Shown here: positions 1 through 8,504 of the stretch, in pieces
How the letters are laid out: every line of letters starts with the position of its first letter
How positions within the stretch are numbered: position 1 is the first letter of the stretch
IMG/VR virus record: IMGVR_UViG_3300033141_000881
Span: 1 to 37,728 of that record
Length of the DNA stretch: 37,728 bases
Reading direction: 5' to 3' (one strand)
DNA from: a virus
Position numbers and translations under genes: made by a program
The notes under the pieces: generated by a model
Seen by the model: the letters and a program-made list of their open reading frames with translations, nothing else
Databases searched by the model: none
What the model was told of the DNA's origin: nothing

Positions 1-86
1 CTTTACTGTGTACAAATAGTGTTTTGCAAAGTGCCGTTGGCCATACCGCCCCGCCCATATGACATAGGCTCTACGCAGGGGGCTAT

Positions 87-632
87 ATGAGCGGGCATAA
101 GGACGAAGGCCTGGATCTGCTGGGTCCCGACGCCCCGGACGACGCCGGGCTGCTTATGGGCGACCTCGACTTCATAGCACCAGACGAAGTAAAGCACAAC
201 ACGGCGGCCCTGCGTAAGTGGCGCGAGGTAACAAAAATATTTAAAGAGGCGGGGCTTACCGTCGTAAGCTCTACGGACTGCGGGGTTATCGGTCGGTACT
301 GCATGTTATACGCTGAATACTGGGCGCTGCTCAAAGAGCGTAAAGCTATAAGCGACTTTGAGCTGCCAGACGACGATATGCAGGAGATAATGGCTATCAC
401 AGAGTTTGTATATGAGCGTGATCGGGGGCGTCGTCTATGGGGCGTCGTTGAATACTTTACCAGGTTAAAGGGGTTACTGGAATTGGACCGGGCTATCAAC
501 GCAAAACAGAAGGCGATCCTCGATGTAGAGGACCGTATATTTTTAAATCCGGCGGCGAAAGCCCGGAAGCTGGCTATAAAAAAGAGAGCTGCGAAGGTGG
601 ACCCGCTCGAAAAACTAGGGTTTAAAGTATGA
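87..632 (+). CDS. terS: Terminase small subunit, P27 family
   Basis: Predicted small terminase, the DNA-recognition subunit that selects the phage genome for packaging and recruits the large subunit. The 181-residue protein has the length and mostly helical composition of P27-type small terminases, with a central segment (about residues 45-95) resembling their conserved core around a Leu-Thr-Val-Val and Cys-Gly-Val-Ile-Gly-Arg-Tyr stretch. The ATG at 87 has an AGGGGG ribosome binding site a few bases upstream. The stop overlaps the large terminase start by 4 bases, and an HNH nuclease lies upstream at the other end of the window if the genome is circular; HNH-terS-terL is a usual order in HK97-like phages. 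The family call rests on both resemblance and position. Confidence 0.85.
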   Translation: MSGHKDEGLDLLGPDAPDDAGLLMGDLDFIAPDEVKHNTAALRKWREVTKIFKEAGLTVVSSTDCGVIGRYCMLYAEYWALLKERKAISDFELPDDDMQEIMAITEFVYERDRGRRLWGVVEYFTRLKGLLELDRAINAKQKAILDVEDRIFLNPAAKARKLAIKKRAAKVDPLEKLGFKV

Positions 633-2380
633 ATAAAGATTTAAAAAAGCTAATCGACTACGCGCAGGACTGTGTAGCCAAGAAAATACCCGGCTGCGTT
701 AAACACCGGCAGGCCTGCGCGCGCTTCCTGCGGGACTTCCAGGCAGCCCAGGGCCAGGGCTCCAGGTTTATTTTTAAGTGGTCCGAAGTCGTCCAGGTTC
801 TTAAGTGGTCCGCGTTGTTTAAACATACGAAGGGCGTCCTTACCGGTGAGTTTATAGCGCTGCATATATCCCAGGTTTTCGTAGTGGCCAATATATACGG
901 CTTTTATAATAGAGATACCGGTTACCGACGTTTTCAAAAATTCTATTTACAGCTCGCCCGTAAAAATGCGAAGTCTCAGTTATTAGCTATCATCATATCT
1001 TATGAGCTTATGGTATTTTTAGACGGGGGCGTATCCGAGGTATACTGCGCGGCCACGAAACGCGAGCAGGCTAACATCGTATATAAGGAGCTTCACGCTA
1101 TTTTAAAAGGATGTAAACCACTCGGGGGTAAATGGAAAGAAGCGTATCACCGTATCGAGCATTTAAAGACCGGTTCTTTTTGCAGGGCTATGTCTAAAGA
1201 GGATAAGAAAACCGGGGACGGTCTCAACCCGCAGTGCGCTTGTATAGACGAGTACCACGCGCACCCGACGACTGAAATATATGATATAATAGATTCAGGT
1301 ATGGCGGCGCGCCCGGAGCCGCTGCTCGGGATAATAACTACCGCTGGCTTCGACTTAAATAATCCATGTTATACGGTAGAGTATAAAATGATCTCGCGGG
1401 TCCTGGACCCGGACGACGATACCGAGCTGGATAGCATTTTCTGCGACGTTCACGAGCTGGAAATTAATACCACTTCGGAAGATATCATACTCCCAGGCGG
1501 CAAAAAGATAGCGCCGGGGGACCTTATCGACGACCCTTTCGACGAAAAAACCTGGGTAAAAGCTAATCCCATAGTATGCAGTTACCCGGAAGGCGTCGCT
1601 TATTTGCAAAATAAAGCCGAAGAGGCTAAGGCGATGCCGGATAAAATGCGTAATTTTTTGACAAAACATCTTAATATCTGGGTAAATCAGCGCGACGCGG
1701 GCTATATGCCGCTACTTCGCTGGGGGGCCTGCAAGGGCAAAATACCCGATTTAACCGGCGCGGAGTGTTTCGTCGGGCTCGATTTATCGGCTAAAAATGA
1801 CCTAACTAGCGCTGGATTAGTATTTCCTTTGCCGGGCCTTTATGTAATTATTGGTCATTCATTTATACCAGAAACGCGATTCCACGCTAAAATCAAGGAG
1901 GACTTAGTACCTTATGACCTTTGGGAGCAGCAGGGTTTTTTAACTTTGACGCAGGGCGAGGTAGTAAATTATAAAGAAGTTGTACTTTGGGTAGAAAAGC
2001 TTATATTAGAATTAGGCGCTGTGATCGCGGAGTTCTGTGTGGACCCGTGGGGCGCGGTACAAATCAGTAATGATTTAATTGAAAGTGGGTACGAAGTTGT
2101 TAATATCGTCCAGGGAATAAAAACCTTATCGGAGCCGACGAAAGACTTCCGTAATCAGGTATACCAGAAGGCCATTATACATGATGGTAACCCGGTTATA
2201 TCCTGGGCGATAGGTAACGCGGTAGTTGATATTGTAGATCGTAACATGAATATTTTACTAAATAAAGCAAAGTCTACAGAAAGGATCGACCCGATAGCCG
2301 CGATAATTAACGGATACGTGCGCGCTATGGTAGCCGATAGTACCGGCGGGTACAATAATAGGGGTATGCGTAGCCTATGA
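629..2380 (+). CDS. terL: Terminase large subunit (ATPase and nuclease)
   Basis: Packaging motor ATPase that pumps DNA through the portal and cuts the concatemer. The 583-residue protein has an N-terminal ATPase domain with a Walker A-like ARKNAKS at residues 110-116 (the form usual in this phage family), a Walker B CIDEYH near 205-210 and an ITTAG coupling motif near 236-240. The C-terminal RNase H-like nuclease domain starts with GLDLSAKNDLTS (Asp385 as first metal ligand), followed by an FCVDPWG strand and a late acidic motif ERIDPIAA. Start and stop overlap the neighbours by 4 bases (ATGA), indicating translational coupling with terS and portal. Complete and intact. Confidence 0.95.
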   Translation: MNKDLKKLIDYAQDCVAKKIPGCVKHRQACARFLRDFQAAQGQGSRFIFKWSEVVQVLKWSALFKHTKGVLTGEFIALHISQVFVVANIYGFYNRDTGYRRFQKFYLQLARKNAKSQLLAIIISYELMVFLDGGVSEVYCAATKREQANIVYKELHAILKGCKPLGGKWKEAYHRIEHLKTGSFCRAMSKEDKKTGDGLNPQCACIDEYHAHPTTEIYDIIDSGMAARPEPLLGIITTAGFDLNNPCYTVEYKMISRVLDPDDDTELDSIFCDVHELEINTTSEDIILPGGKKIAPGDLIDDPFDEKTWVKANPIVCSYPEGVAYLQNKAEEAKAMPDKMRNFLTKHLNIWVNQRDAGYMPLLRWGACKGKIPDLTGAECFVGLDLSAKNDLTSAGLVFPLPGLYVIIGHSFIPETRFHAKIKEDLVPYDLWEQQGFLTLTQGEVVNYKEVVLWVEKLILELGAVIAEFCVDPWGAVQISNDLIESGYEVVNIVQGIKTLSEPTKDFRNQVYQKAIIHDGNPVISWAIGNAVVDIVDRNMNILLNKAKSTERIDPIAAIINGYVRAMVADSTGGYNNRGMRSL

Positions 2381-3657
2381 ATATTTTCCAGCGGGTCCGA
2401 GCGGTATTTTCTAACAGCTACATGGAGCAATACCTAAAGGACTGGTACGCAGGTAACGAAGTACCGGGGTCTTTCGGAACACTTAATCAGGAAACAGCGC
2501 TAAAGTATAGCGCCTTTTTTGGTTGTAATCGGGTCCTCGCGGAGACCTTCGCCTCGGTCCCGATTAGCGAATATAAAAAGGATCTTAAGACCGGGGACCG
2601 GGAAGCGACTAACGACACCGGGCTCTATCCTATTTTACACTTCGCGCCTAACGACGAGACGAGCCGCTTTAATTTTCAGGAATGTATGATGTACCAGATT
2701 AACCTCGGCGGTAATTTTGTAGCCGAGCGCTTAATGGACGGTAACCGTATAGCGGGCTTTTCACAGATACCCTGGCAAAATTACGATATAGTCCGGGACA
2801 AAGCAGATAATAAATTAAAATATCGCCTGCATGGTGGTGCTGAAAATACGGTACTAGAGCGAGACGAGGTTTTACACGTACCGGGGCCGTCGGTTGATGG
2901 TCTTATAGGTATGTCTCTATTGTCTTTCGCTGCGGGTGCTATCCGGCTGGGTACTACCTACGATAAATTCGGGCAAAAATTTTATGATAACGGCGCAACG
3001 CCGACCGGCGTTTTTGAAGCCGAGAAGTTTTACAAGGAAGAGGCTTTTAACCGGTTGAAAGATGATCTTAATAAAAACTACACGGGGTTACATAACTCCG
3101 GTAAGCCTATGTTTTTAGAAGACGGGCTGAAGTATCACGCTTTAACTATTAACCCGATAGACGCCGAGCTGCTGGGCTCTCGTAAGTTTAATATAGAGGA
3201 TATATGTAGATTTTTTCGGGTACAACCACATATGATCCAGCACCTTGAAAAGTCAACTAATAATAATATCGAGCAGCAAAGTCTAGAGTTTGTTATGTAT
3301 ACTATGTTGCCGCACTTTAAGCGTGTCGAGGATAATATTAATAGCCAGTTACTCACGCCCAGGCAGCGGGCGCAGGGCTACTATTTTGAATTTAATATGG
3401 CGTCGTTACTGCGCGGGGATCAGAAAGCTATGAGCCTCGCCTTTTCTAAGGGTATACAATGGGGATATTTTTCTGTTAACGATGTCCGCAGGATGTTAAA
3501 TTTAAACAGCGTAACGGGCGGCGACACGCACTTACAGCCGTTAAACATGGTCCCGCTCGGGACTGAACCGCAGGCCACGAATAACGCCGTTAGTGCTCTC
3601 GTAACCGATAAGGTCAAGGCACTTATGGACGAGGCCGCAAATAAGGGGAAAATATGA
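2377..3657 (+). CDS. Portal protein, HK97 family
   Basis: Dodecameric portal ring at the unique capsid vertex through which DNA enters and leaves. The 426-residue length is typical for HK97-type portals. Visible family features are the N-terminal SAFFGCNRVLAETFASVP region, the VLHVPGPSVDGLIGMS loop, the FYDNGATPTGVF motif near residue 205 and the FRVQPHMIQ motif near residue 280. It overlaps terL by 4 bases upstream and the protease by 4 bases downstream, so it lies inside the packaging-head transcription unit. No truncation is seen. Confidence 0.95.
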   Translation: MNIFQRVRAVFSNSYMEQYLKDWYAGNEVPGSFGTLNQETALKYSAFFGCNRVLAETFASVPISEYKKDLKTGDREATNDTGLYPILHFAPNDETSRFNFQECMMYQINLGGNFVAERLMDGNRIAGFSQIPWQNYDIVRDKADNKLKYRLHGGAENTVLERDEVLHVPGPSVDGLIGMSLLSFAAGAIRLGTTYDKFGQKFYDNGATPTGVFEAEKFYKEEAFNRLKDDLNKNYTGLHNSGKPMFLEDGLKYHALTINPIDAELLGSRKFNIEDICRFFRVQPHMIQHLEKSTNNNIEQQSLEFVMYTMLPHFKRVEDNINSQLLTPRQRAQGYYFEFNMASLLRGDQKAMSLAFSKGIQWGYFSVNDVRRMLNLNSVTGGDTHLQPLNMVPLGTEPQATNNAVSALVTDKVKALMDEAANKGKI

Positions 3658-4379
3658 AACCAACTTGGTTAGAAGTAAAAGCACTCGCGAGCGGCGTAGG
3701 CGAAATCTATATTTACGGCGAGATTGACGATTTTAAATGGTGGGGCGACGAGGTTACACCTACTGATATTAAGGAAGAGCTGGACAAGCTTAAGGACGTC
3801 GATTCAATCAATGTATATGTTAACTCACCTGGCGGCGGAGTTTTCGCCGGGGTAGCTATCTATAACGAGCTTAGGCGGGTCAATAAACCGGTTACATCAT
3901 ATGTTGACGGTATAGCCGCTTCTATAGCGTCGCTTATTGTCCTGGCGGCTGATAAGGTGGTTATGCCGTTCAACGCTATGCTTATGATTCATAATGTATG
4001 GACTTGCGCTTGTGGAGACCATAAGGAGTTGCGCGAGCTGGCCGATAAGGTTGAAAAAATACAGGATAGTACGGTAACCGCAGCGTATGAGCGTAAGACC
4101 GGTTTATCTAAAGAAAAATTATCTGAAATGATGGACGAGGAAACCTGGCTAAATGGCGAGGAAGCCGTAAAACTTGGTTTCGCGGATGTCGTAGAGGAAG
4201 AACAGAAAATAGCCGCCTGCTATGTAGGTAATAACGTTAAATTTAACGACGTAGAGGTTCAACTGAGCAAATTTAAAGCTTTTCCAAAAGCTAAGTTTAC
4301 TGAACACAAACCAAAAAACAATCAATCATTAAAACAACGCCACAGGCATACACTTAATATGCTCTCGGCAAATAATTAA
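3654..4379 (+). CDS. Prohead maturation protease, ClpP-like (S14)
   Basis: Head maturation serine protease that removes the N-terminal scaffold segment of the capsid protein. The 241-residue protein shows the ClpP fold signature: NSPGGGVFAG (oxyanion region, residues 57-66), GIAASIAS with the nucleophile Ser90, and MLMIHNVW with His113; an acidic residue near 161 (MDEETW) is the likely third member of the triad. It starts inside the portal gene (ATGA overlap) and is followed directly by the major capsid gene, the standard HK97-like order. The tail after about residue 205 is basic and of low complexity. Confidence 0.93.
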   Translation: MKPTWLEVKALASGVGEIYIYGEIDDFKWWGDEVTPTDIKEELDKLKDVDSINVYVNSPGGGVFAGVAIYNELRRVNKPVTSYVDGIAASIASLIVLAADKVVMPFNAMLMIHNVWTCACGDHKELRELADKVEKIQDSTVTAAYERKTGLSKEKLSEMMDEETWLNGEEAVKLGFADVVEEEQKIAACYVGNNVKFNDVEVQLSKFKAFPKAKFTEHKPKNNQSLKQRHRHTLNMLSANN

Positions 4380-4391
4380 CAGGAGAAAAAT

Positions 4392-5762
4392 ATGAAATAT
4401 GCTGAACTAATGCTGGCGCAACTCGCTATCATGACAGCCCTGTTTGACGCTGCACAGGCCGAGAACAGAGAGTATACCGAAGACGAGCAGGCTAAATATG
4501 ACGCTGCCGAAAAAGAGCACAAAAGGTTGCAAGCGGCTAAAAAAATAGCCGACGACTTGGCGGCTAAGAAAGTCGAAGCAGACGCCGCCGCTGCTGTGGA
4601 CGCTGCCGCTGCCGCTGCCGCTGCCGCTGCCGCTGCCGCTGCTGTGGACCCGGACCCGGTAAACCCCGCTAGTAACGCCAGCGCGAAAGCGAATAAGGTT
4701 AAGGCAGGCGAGGATCTGAAAACCGAAAAGCCTTACGGCAATCTCGGCCTTATGCTGATGGACGTCGCTCGCACAAAATTCGGTAATGGCGAAGCTATGG
4801 ACCGGCTCGTAAAAGCCAGTCTTAACACTGAGACCGGATCGGACGGCGCTTTTCTTATTCCCGACGAATTTATTGGATCCTTACTGGAACAGGCCGACGT
4901 TGAAAGCCAGCTCTTTTCAAGGTGTACTCAGCTCGCGCTGACTATTGGTAACACTGCCAATATTCCCGGCGTAGACGAAGAAAGTCGCGCGGACGGTTCC
5001 CGCTTCGGTGGTATCGCTGTAAATTGGATACGTGAAGGCGGCGAAGGCAACTACACGCAGCCAAAATTTAAAAACCTGGATATTAAGCTTTCAAAGCTTA
5101 TGGGCCTCGTTAGCATTACTGATGAAATGCTCGAAGACGCAGCGCTGTTAACATCCTGGATACAGGGAGCGTTCCCCGCAGAAATGGCTTTCGCGCTTGA
5201 TCAGGCTATCTACGACGGCGACGGCAATCAGAAGCCCCTCGGTATTATGAACTCCGGCGCACTGGTAACGGTTGCGAAGGAAGGCAGTCAAGCAGCCGAT
5301 ACGGTAGTCTATGAGAATATTATTAAGATGTGGGCGCGTATGCCCGCGCGGCGTGCAATTCGTTCTGCCTGGTTTATTACCCAGCAGGTAATGGAGCAAT
5401 TACCCCTTATGTCTCTGGCGGTAGGTGACGCGGGCGGTCCGGTATATCTACCGGCTGGCGGCGCTTCCGAAAGACCTTACTCTATGCTTATGGGGCAGCC
5501 CGTTATAGCTATCGAGCAGGCCGCCACTCTCGGCGATAAGGGCGACATAGTCCTCGCGGATATGTCCGACTATATAGCCATTACTAAGGGCGGACTGGAT
5601 ACGGCGCAGTCTATTCATGTAGACTTTGATAAAGCGAAAACATCTTTCCGCTTTATCCGTCGGGTCAATGGCGCACCGTATAGCCGGGTTGCTTTAGCGA
5701 GCAGAGCCAAGTCTGCTTTTAAGACTTCGCCCTATATCACACTAGCAGAGAGAGCGGCGTAA
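4392..5762 (+). CDS. Major capsid protein, HK97 gp5 family
   Basis: Main shell protein. The 456 residues divide into an N-terminal charged, alanine-rich helical segment (about 1-100) that likely acts as the cleavable delta/scaffold domain, and an HK97-fold domain beginning near TETGSDGAFLIPDEF (about 145) and continuing with the KLMGLVSITDEMLEDA spine-helix region and a typical C-terminal RVALASRAKSAFK end. The delta region contains a long poly-alanine tract encoded by six GCTGCC repeats. The RBS is AACAGGAG and the gene follows the protease by 12 bases. A hairpin with a late U-run follows the stop. Confidence 0.95.
   Translation: MKYAELMLAQLAIMTALFDAAQAENREYTEDEQAKYDAAEKEHKRLQAAKKIADDLAAKKVEADAAAAVDAAAAAAAAAAAAAAVDPDPVNPASNASAKANKVKAGEDLKTEKPYGNLGLMLMDVARTKFGNGEAMDRLVKASLNTETGSDGAFLIPDEFIGSLLEQADVESQLFSRCTQLALTIGNTANIPGVDEESRADGSRFGGIAVNWIREGGEGNYTQPKFKNLDIKLSKLMGLVSITDEMLEDAALLTSWIQGAFPAEMAFALDQAIYDGDGNQKPLGIMNSGALVTVAKEGSQAADTVVYENIIKMWARMPARRAIRSAWFITQQVMEQLPLMSLAVGDAGGPVYLPAGGASERPYSMLMGQPVIAIEQAATLGDKGDIVLADMSDYIAITKGGLDTAQSIHVDFDKAKTSFRFIRRVNGAPYSRVALASRAKSAFKTSPYITLAERAA
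4590..4649 (+). repeat. GCTGCC hexanucleotide repeat within capsid gene
   Basis: Six perfect GCTGCC units (4602-4637) flanked on each side by the same 12-mer GCTGCTGTGGAC (4590-4601 and 4638-4649). Each unit encodes Ala-Ala, so a change in copy number would keep the frame and lengthen or shorten the scaffold-domain linker. This is visible directly in the sequence; slippage is inference. Confidence 0.9.
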
Positions 5763-5777
5763 CGCGGATCTTTAATT

Positions 5778-5815
5778 ACTCGGACCTTAGCGGGTCCGGG
5801 TAGTTTATCCTTTTT
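5778..5815 (+). terminator. Hairpin terminator after major capsid gene
   Basis: Nine-pair stem 5778-5786 (ACTCGGACC) with 5793-5801 (GGTCCGGGT, one G-U pair) and a 6-base loop, followed by AGTTTATCCTTTTT. The U-run is offset from the stem, so it may be a partial terminator or an mRNA-stabilising hairpin that sets a high capsid dose. Confidence 0.6.
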
Positions 5816-5860
5816 GAATTAACAAAACAAAAAAAACAATAATTAACAGGAGTTAAAAAA

Positions 5861-6298
5861 ATGAAAATGTTATCAGTAATACCGGAAAAAATAAAGACCG
5901 CAGGTAGGACTTTATTTAACGGAAAAGTAACAGGAACTAGCGACGCCGTGGGCGTATTACCGTCCGCTACAAACGGTATTGCAATTCTATGCCAAGTACT
6001 TATGGCTAACGCCGCTAATTTGGTACTTAATATTGTAACCGCAGACGATGCGGACGGGCTTAACCCCGTAGCTATAGCCGAAAATATACCTATTTATTTG
6101 GATGATGTAAGGCAGGACGACGCGAAAACGCTTACTATCGCCGACGATACGGGATCGTTTACGGCTGTATTTTGTATACCTCCGCTGTTAGTACCGGCGG
6201 GTAAGTATATATGTCTCGATTTTGACAATAGTAACGACGCTAACATACTTAGCGCTATTGCTCTCGACGACGCCTACCACGAAACAGGTCAGGCGTAA
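5861..6298 (+). CDS. Putative capsid decoration protein (unrecognised family)
   Basis: Unknown 145-residue protein. It is rich in Ala, Asp, Asn and hydrophobic beta-type stretches (for example LVLNIVTADDADG and FTAVFCIPPLLVPAGKYICLDF), with no catalytic motif, signal or membrane segment. It lies between the major capsid gene and the connector genes, bracketed by a hairpin on each side and with a strong RBS (AACAGGAG), so it is probably made as its own highly expressed unit. Head decoration (cement) proteins often occupy this position, which is the basis of the suggestion. A head fibre or minor capsid protein is equally possible. Confidence 0.5.
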   Translation: MKMLSVIPEKIKTAGRTLFNGKVTGTSDAVGVLPSATNGIAILCQVLMANAANLVLNIVTADDADGLNPVAIAENIPIYLDDVRQDDAKTLTIADDTGSFTAVFCIPPLLVPAGKYICLDFDNSNDANILSAIALDDAYHETGQA

Positions 6299-6331
6299 GC
6301 GCGACGTAGCTTAAACTCGTACCATACTAAA

Positions 6332-6366
6332 GCCCGGCCCGGTTAATTCCGCGTCGGGCCTTTTGG
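6332..6366 (+). terminator. Rho-independent terminator
   Basis: GGCCCG (6336-6341) pairs with CGGGCC (6355-6360) across a 13-base loop and is followed immediately by TTTT. An upstream GCCCG (6332-6336) could compete for the same 3' arm. It ends the capsid/decoration section before the low-complexity gene. Confidence 0.65.
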
Positions 6367-6393
6367 GTAAACACTTTAACGAAGGATGTAGGT

Positions 6394-6747
6394 ATGAACA
6401 AAGAAGAGAAAAAAGCTGCCGACAAAAAAGCTGCCGAAGAGAAAAAAGCTGCCGACAAAAAAGCTGCCGAAGAGAAAAAGGCCGAAGAGAAAAAGGCCGA
6501 AGAGAAAAAGGCCGAAGAGGAAAAGGCCGAAGAGGAAAAGGCCGAAGAGAAAAAAGCGGCTGATAAAAAAGCCGTAGCTAAACACGGTAAGTACAAGGGT
6601 AAAGAGCTTAACCTTGTGCAGGGTAATGGTGCTAAATTTAAAGGGCTATGTATCGGTGTGCGCGGTACTCCCAGCGGCGATCAGGTTTTCGTGAAGCTTA
6701 ACAGTACGGTTTCCCGTTGGTTTAATGTTAAGGGTATAGTAGAATGA
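6394..6747 (+). CDS. Lys/Glu/Ala repeat protein with small C-terminal domain
   Basis: Unrecognised 117-residue protein. Residues 1-64 are almost only Lys, Glu, Ala and Asp in short repeats of KKAADKKAAEE and KKAEE type, expected to form a long charged helix. The last ~50 residues form a compact basic domain with LNLVQGNGAKFKG and VFVKLNSTVSRWF. The ATG at 6394 follows GAAGGATGTAGGT. Its stop overlaps the connector gene (ATGA). Position suggests a head-neck accessory or virion structural role, but no function is recognised. Compare the tandem repeat entry; repeat number could vary between relatives. Confidence 0.75.
   Translation: MNKEEKKAADKKAAEEKKAADKKAAEEKKAEEKKAEEKKAEEEKAEEEKAEEKKAADKKAVAKHGKYKGKELNLVQGNGAKFKGLCIGVRGTPSGDQVFVKLNSTVSRWFNVKGIVE
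6406..6573 (+). repeat. Tandem 15-bp and related repeats (Lys/Glu/Ala coding)
   Basis: First, two copies of a ~30-bp unit (AAAGCTGCCGAC... and AAAGCTGCCGAAGAG...), then five to six consecutive 15-bp units of GCCGAAGAGAAAAAG with A/G changes at one position. All units keep the reading frame. Confidence 0.85.
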
Positions 6748-7310
6748 GACACTTTCGGCTGAATACAGCGGCAGGCTTGGAGCCGGTAACGGCGGCAGAC
6801 GTAAAACTCTACGCGCGTGTTGCTCATTCAGTCGAAGACGATCTTATAGACTCCTGGATAGCCGCAGCCGTAAAGCTGGCCCAGGACTACCAGCACCGGG
6901 CGTATATAGAGCAGACCTGGAAATTAACTTACGACGGTTTCCCCCCGAGCTGTATACTTGTACCCAGGCCGCCCCTTATAAGCGTCGAGTCAATTAAGTA
7001 TTACGACTCAGACGATGCCGAGACCGTTTTCAGCGCGGATAATTATTTTGTAGATAAAAACAGCGAAGTCGGGCGTATATCTCTTAATTATGGCGAGCAG
7101 TGGCCTACGGTCACGTTAAGACCTATTAACGCCTTTATAATAGACTTTACCGCTGGGTACGGCGACGCCGCCGCAGACGTCCCGGACAGTGTTAAAAATG
7201 CTATCTATATATACTGTACCCATATGTACGAAAACAGGGAAGCCGAAAACGGGACCATACCTACAGAATTTTACGACCTGCTGAGACCGGATAGAATGGC
7301 GGTTTATTAA
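6744..7310 (+). CDS. Head-tail connector, phiE125 gp8 / HK97 gp6-like
   Basis: Adaptor protein that forms the ring directly under the portal. The 188-residue protein has the family hallmarks: an N-terminal LEPVTAADVKLYARV and EDDLIDSWIAAAVKLAQDY helix, then TWKLTYDGFP, and a C-terminal VKNAIYIYCTHMYENRE helix ending near Phe-Tyr-Asp-Leu-Leu. The RPPLISVESIKYYDSD strand fits the phiE125 gp8 family. It begins inside the preceding gene's stop (ATGA) and is followed by the head closure gene after 1 base. Confidence 0.85.
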   Translation: MRHFRLNTAAGLEPVTAADVKLYARVAHSVEDDLIDSWIAAAVKLAQDYQHRAYIEQTWKLTYDGFPPSCILVPRPPLISVESIKYYDSDDAETVFSADNYFVDKNSEVGRISLNYGEQWPTVTLRPINAFIIDFTAGYGDAAADVPDSVKNAIYIYCTHMYENREAENGTIPTEFYDLLRPDRMAVY

Positions 7311-7311
7311 T

Positions 7312-7683
7312 ATGGCTTTGACGAGACACGAAAAGAAAAAGAGTCTCGCAAGTCGTACGCGCCATTATGTAGACTTCCAGGCGAAGACCGAAGAGTCCGA
7401 CGGCGAGGGAGGCTTTACTGAGAACTGGGATAATATAGAGGGCGCTACTCAGATACCGACCGAGATACTACCCATAAGGGCCGAGCGTAAGGCCGAAATG
7501 AGATCCCAAAATGTAATAGCGACTCACTACTTACGGGTCCGTTCTAATATCCCGGTCGAAGAGGTAGGGCGCGCCGTATGGGTAACGCCCGGCGGGACTA
7601 AATACTTTTATATACATTCTATCGAAGACGTGCAGGAGCGCGATATAGTGCAATTTATGATAGCAGAAGAGCGGCGCGTATGA
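7312..7683 (+). CDS. Head closure / head-tail joining protein (SPP1 gp16-like)
   Basis: Predicted stopper protein that closes the connector until the tail attaches. The 123-residue protein is a beta-rich phage head-tail joining type with HYVDFQAKTEESDGEGG at the start, TQIPTEILPIRAERKAEMRSQN in the middle (the family's R-x-x-E region) and TKYFYIHSIEDVQERD at the end. The gene order (gp6-like, this gene, gp10-like, DUF3168) matches many siphoviruses, which supports the call as much as the sequence does. Its stop overlaps the next start (ATGA). Confidence 0.82.
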   Translation: MALTRHEKKKSLASRTRHYVDFQAKTEESDGEGGFTENWDNIEGATQIPTEILPIRAERKAEMRSQNVIATHYLRVRSNIPVEEVGRAVWVTPGGTKYFYIHSIEDVQERDIVQFMIAEERRV

Positions 7684-8063
7684 AAACTTATAACAGTAAA
7701 TTTTCAAAGCTTACGACCTATACGGACGATATCATTAAAGATATTGAGTTTACCGAGTTTGAGCGCCGTCGCGATGCTGGTAAGTACGCCGTTAAGATAA
7801 TGAAAAAGAATGTAAGCAGGAAAGGCAGGTCTAAACCTGGAGAGTTTCCAGGGAGAAAGACTGGTTATGGTCGTCGTAAGGTAGGCATGCAGATGTTAAA
7901 GCATGACCGGTCGGTTAAAATAGGCAGCAAAGATTTTAAGGCGCACCTGCTGGAGTTTGGACACGGCGACGGTAAAGAGCGAAATAAACGCCCCTTTGTC
8001 TTTCGGTCACTCCGGGAGGCGGAGCCGGGTATAATTGCGATTATGTCGCGGGAGTATTTCTAA
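7680..8063 (+). CDS. HK97-gp10-like neck/tail component
   Basis: The 127-residue basic protein resembles HK97 gp10-type tail components, used in the neck where the tail joins the head. Typical parts are the RRDAGKYAVKIMKKNVSRKG helix and basic loop, a GEFPGRKTG segment, and the C-terminal LLEFGHGDGKERNKRPFVFRSL, corresponding to the family's conserved LEFG...RPFxRPA end. Translation is coupled to the head closure gene by an ATGA overlap; the next gene follows after a single base. Confidence 0.82.
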   Translation: MKTYNSKFSKLTTYTDDIIKDIEFTEFERRRDAGKYAVKIMKKNVSRKGRSKPGEFPGRKTGYGRRKVGMQMLKHDRSVKIGSKDFKAHLLEFGHGDGKERNKRPFVFRSLREAEPGIIAIMSREYF

Positions 8064-8064
8064 T

Positions 8065-8490
8065 ATGTTTGAAGGCTCCTTAATAACTTTTTTAGCTGCC
8101 GACTCCGCGCTGGTCGCGCTGTTGTCTCCTTTTGGCACGCCTGCCGGACCTGCGATATTTTCCAGCGCAGCGCCGCAGCGCGCAGTCCTTCCCTATATAG
8201 TTTTCGATATAGATGTTAACGCCGTCGAAAACCTGGCCGCTTCTGGCTTCGACGTTATTATCGATATATACGACAGGCAGGAGTCCGGTAAAAATTTAAG
8301 AGATATAGCCGAGCGGATCGAGATAGTTTGCGACCGAGAGATAATATATAACGACGACCGCTATGGACAAATAAGGTTATTTTGGGAAGACAGCCGGGAG
8401 GTAGAAAACTCGGACGTAAAAATAAGACATAGGGTTTGCAGGCTAAGCGCCCGAGCTGGGCGTAAAAAGTGGGCAGCGGAAACAACATAA
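8065..8490 (+). CDS. Tail terminator / completion protein, DUF3168
   Basis: Predicted tail terminator that caps the tail tube at the head-proximal end. From the ATG at 8065 it has 141 residues with DUF3168 features: FEGSLITFLAADSALVALL at the start, LPYIVFDIDV, FDVIIDIYDRQESGKNLRDIAERI in the centre and IRHRVCRLSARA at the end. A TTG at 8035 would add ten residues but overlaps the preceding gene and lacks family support, so the ATG one base after that gene's stop, with GGGAG about 10 bases upstream, is preferred. Confidence 0.8.
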   Translation: MFEGSLITFLAADSALVALLSPFGTPAGPAIFSSAAPQRAVLPYIVFDIDVNAVENLAASGFDVIIDIYDRQESGKNLRDIAERIEIVCDREIIYNDDRYGQIRLFWEDSREVENSDVKIRHRVCRLSARAGRKKWAAETT

Positions 8491-8504
8491 AAGAGGGGTA
8501 AAGT

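Noticed and set aside
1-86. Possible cos site at the left end (GC-rich CCGCCCCGCCC run)
   Set aside because: There is no matching single-stranded-end sequence or inverted repeat to support it, and the window ends may be arbitrary.
5814-5843. Promoter-like TTGAAT-18-AATAAT ahead of the gene at 5861
   Set aside because: Its transcription start would fall on or after the ribosome binding site of that gene, so it would not make a usable leader.
8035-8064. TTG start for the DUF3168 gene
   Set aside because: It overlaps the preceding gene by 29 bases and adds residues without family support; the ATG at 8065 follows that gene's stop.
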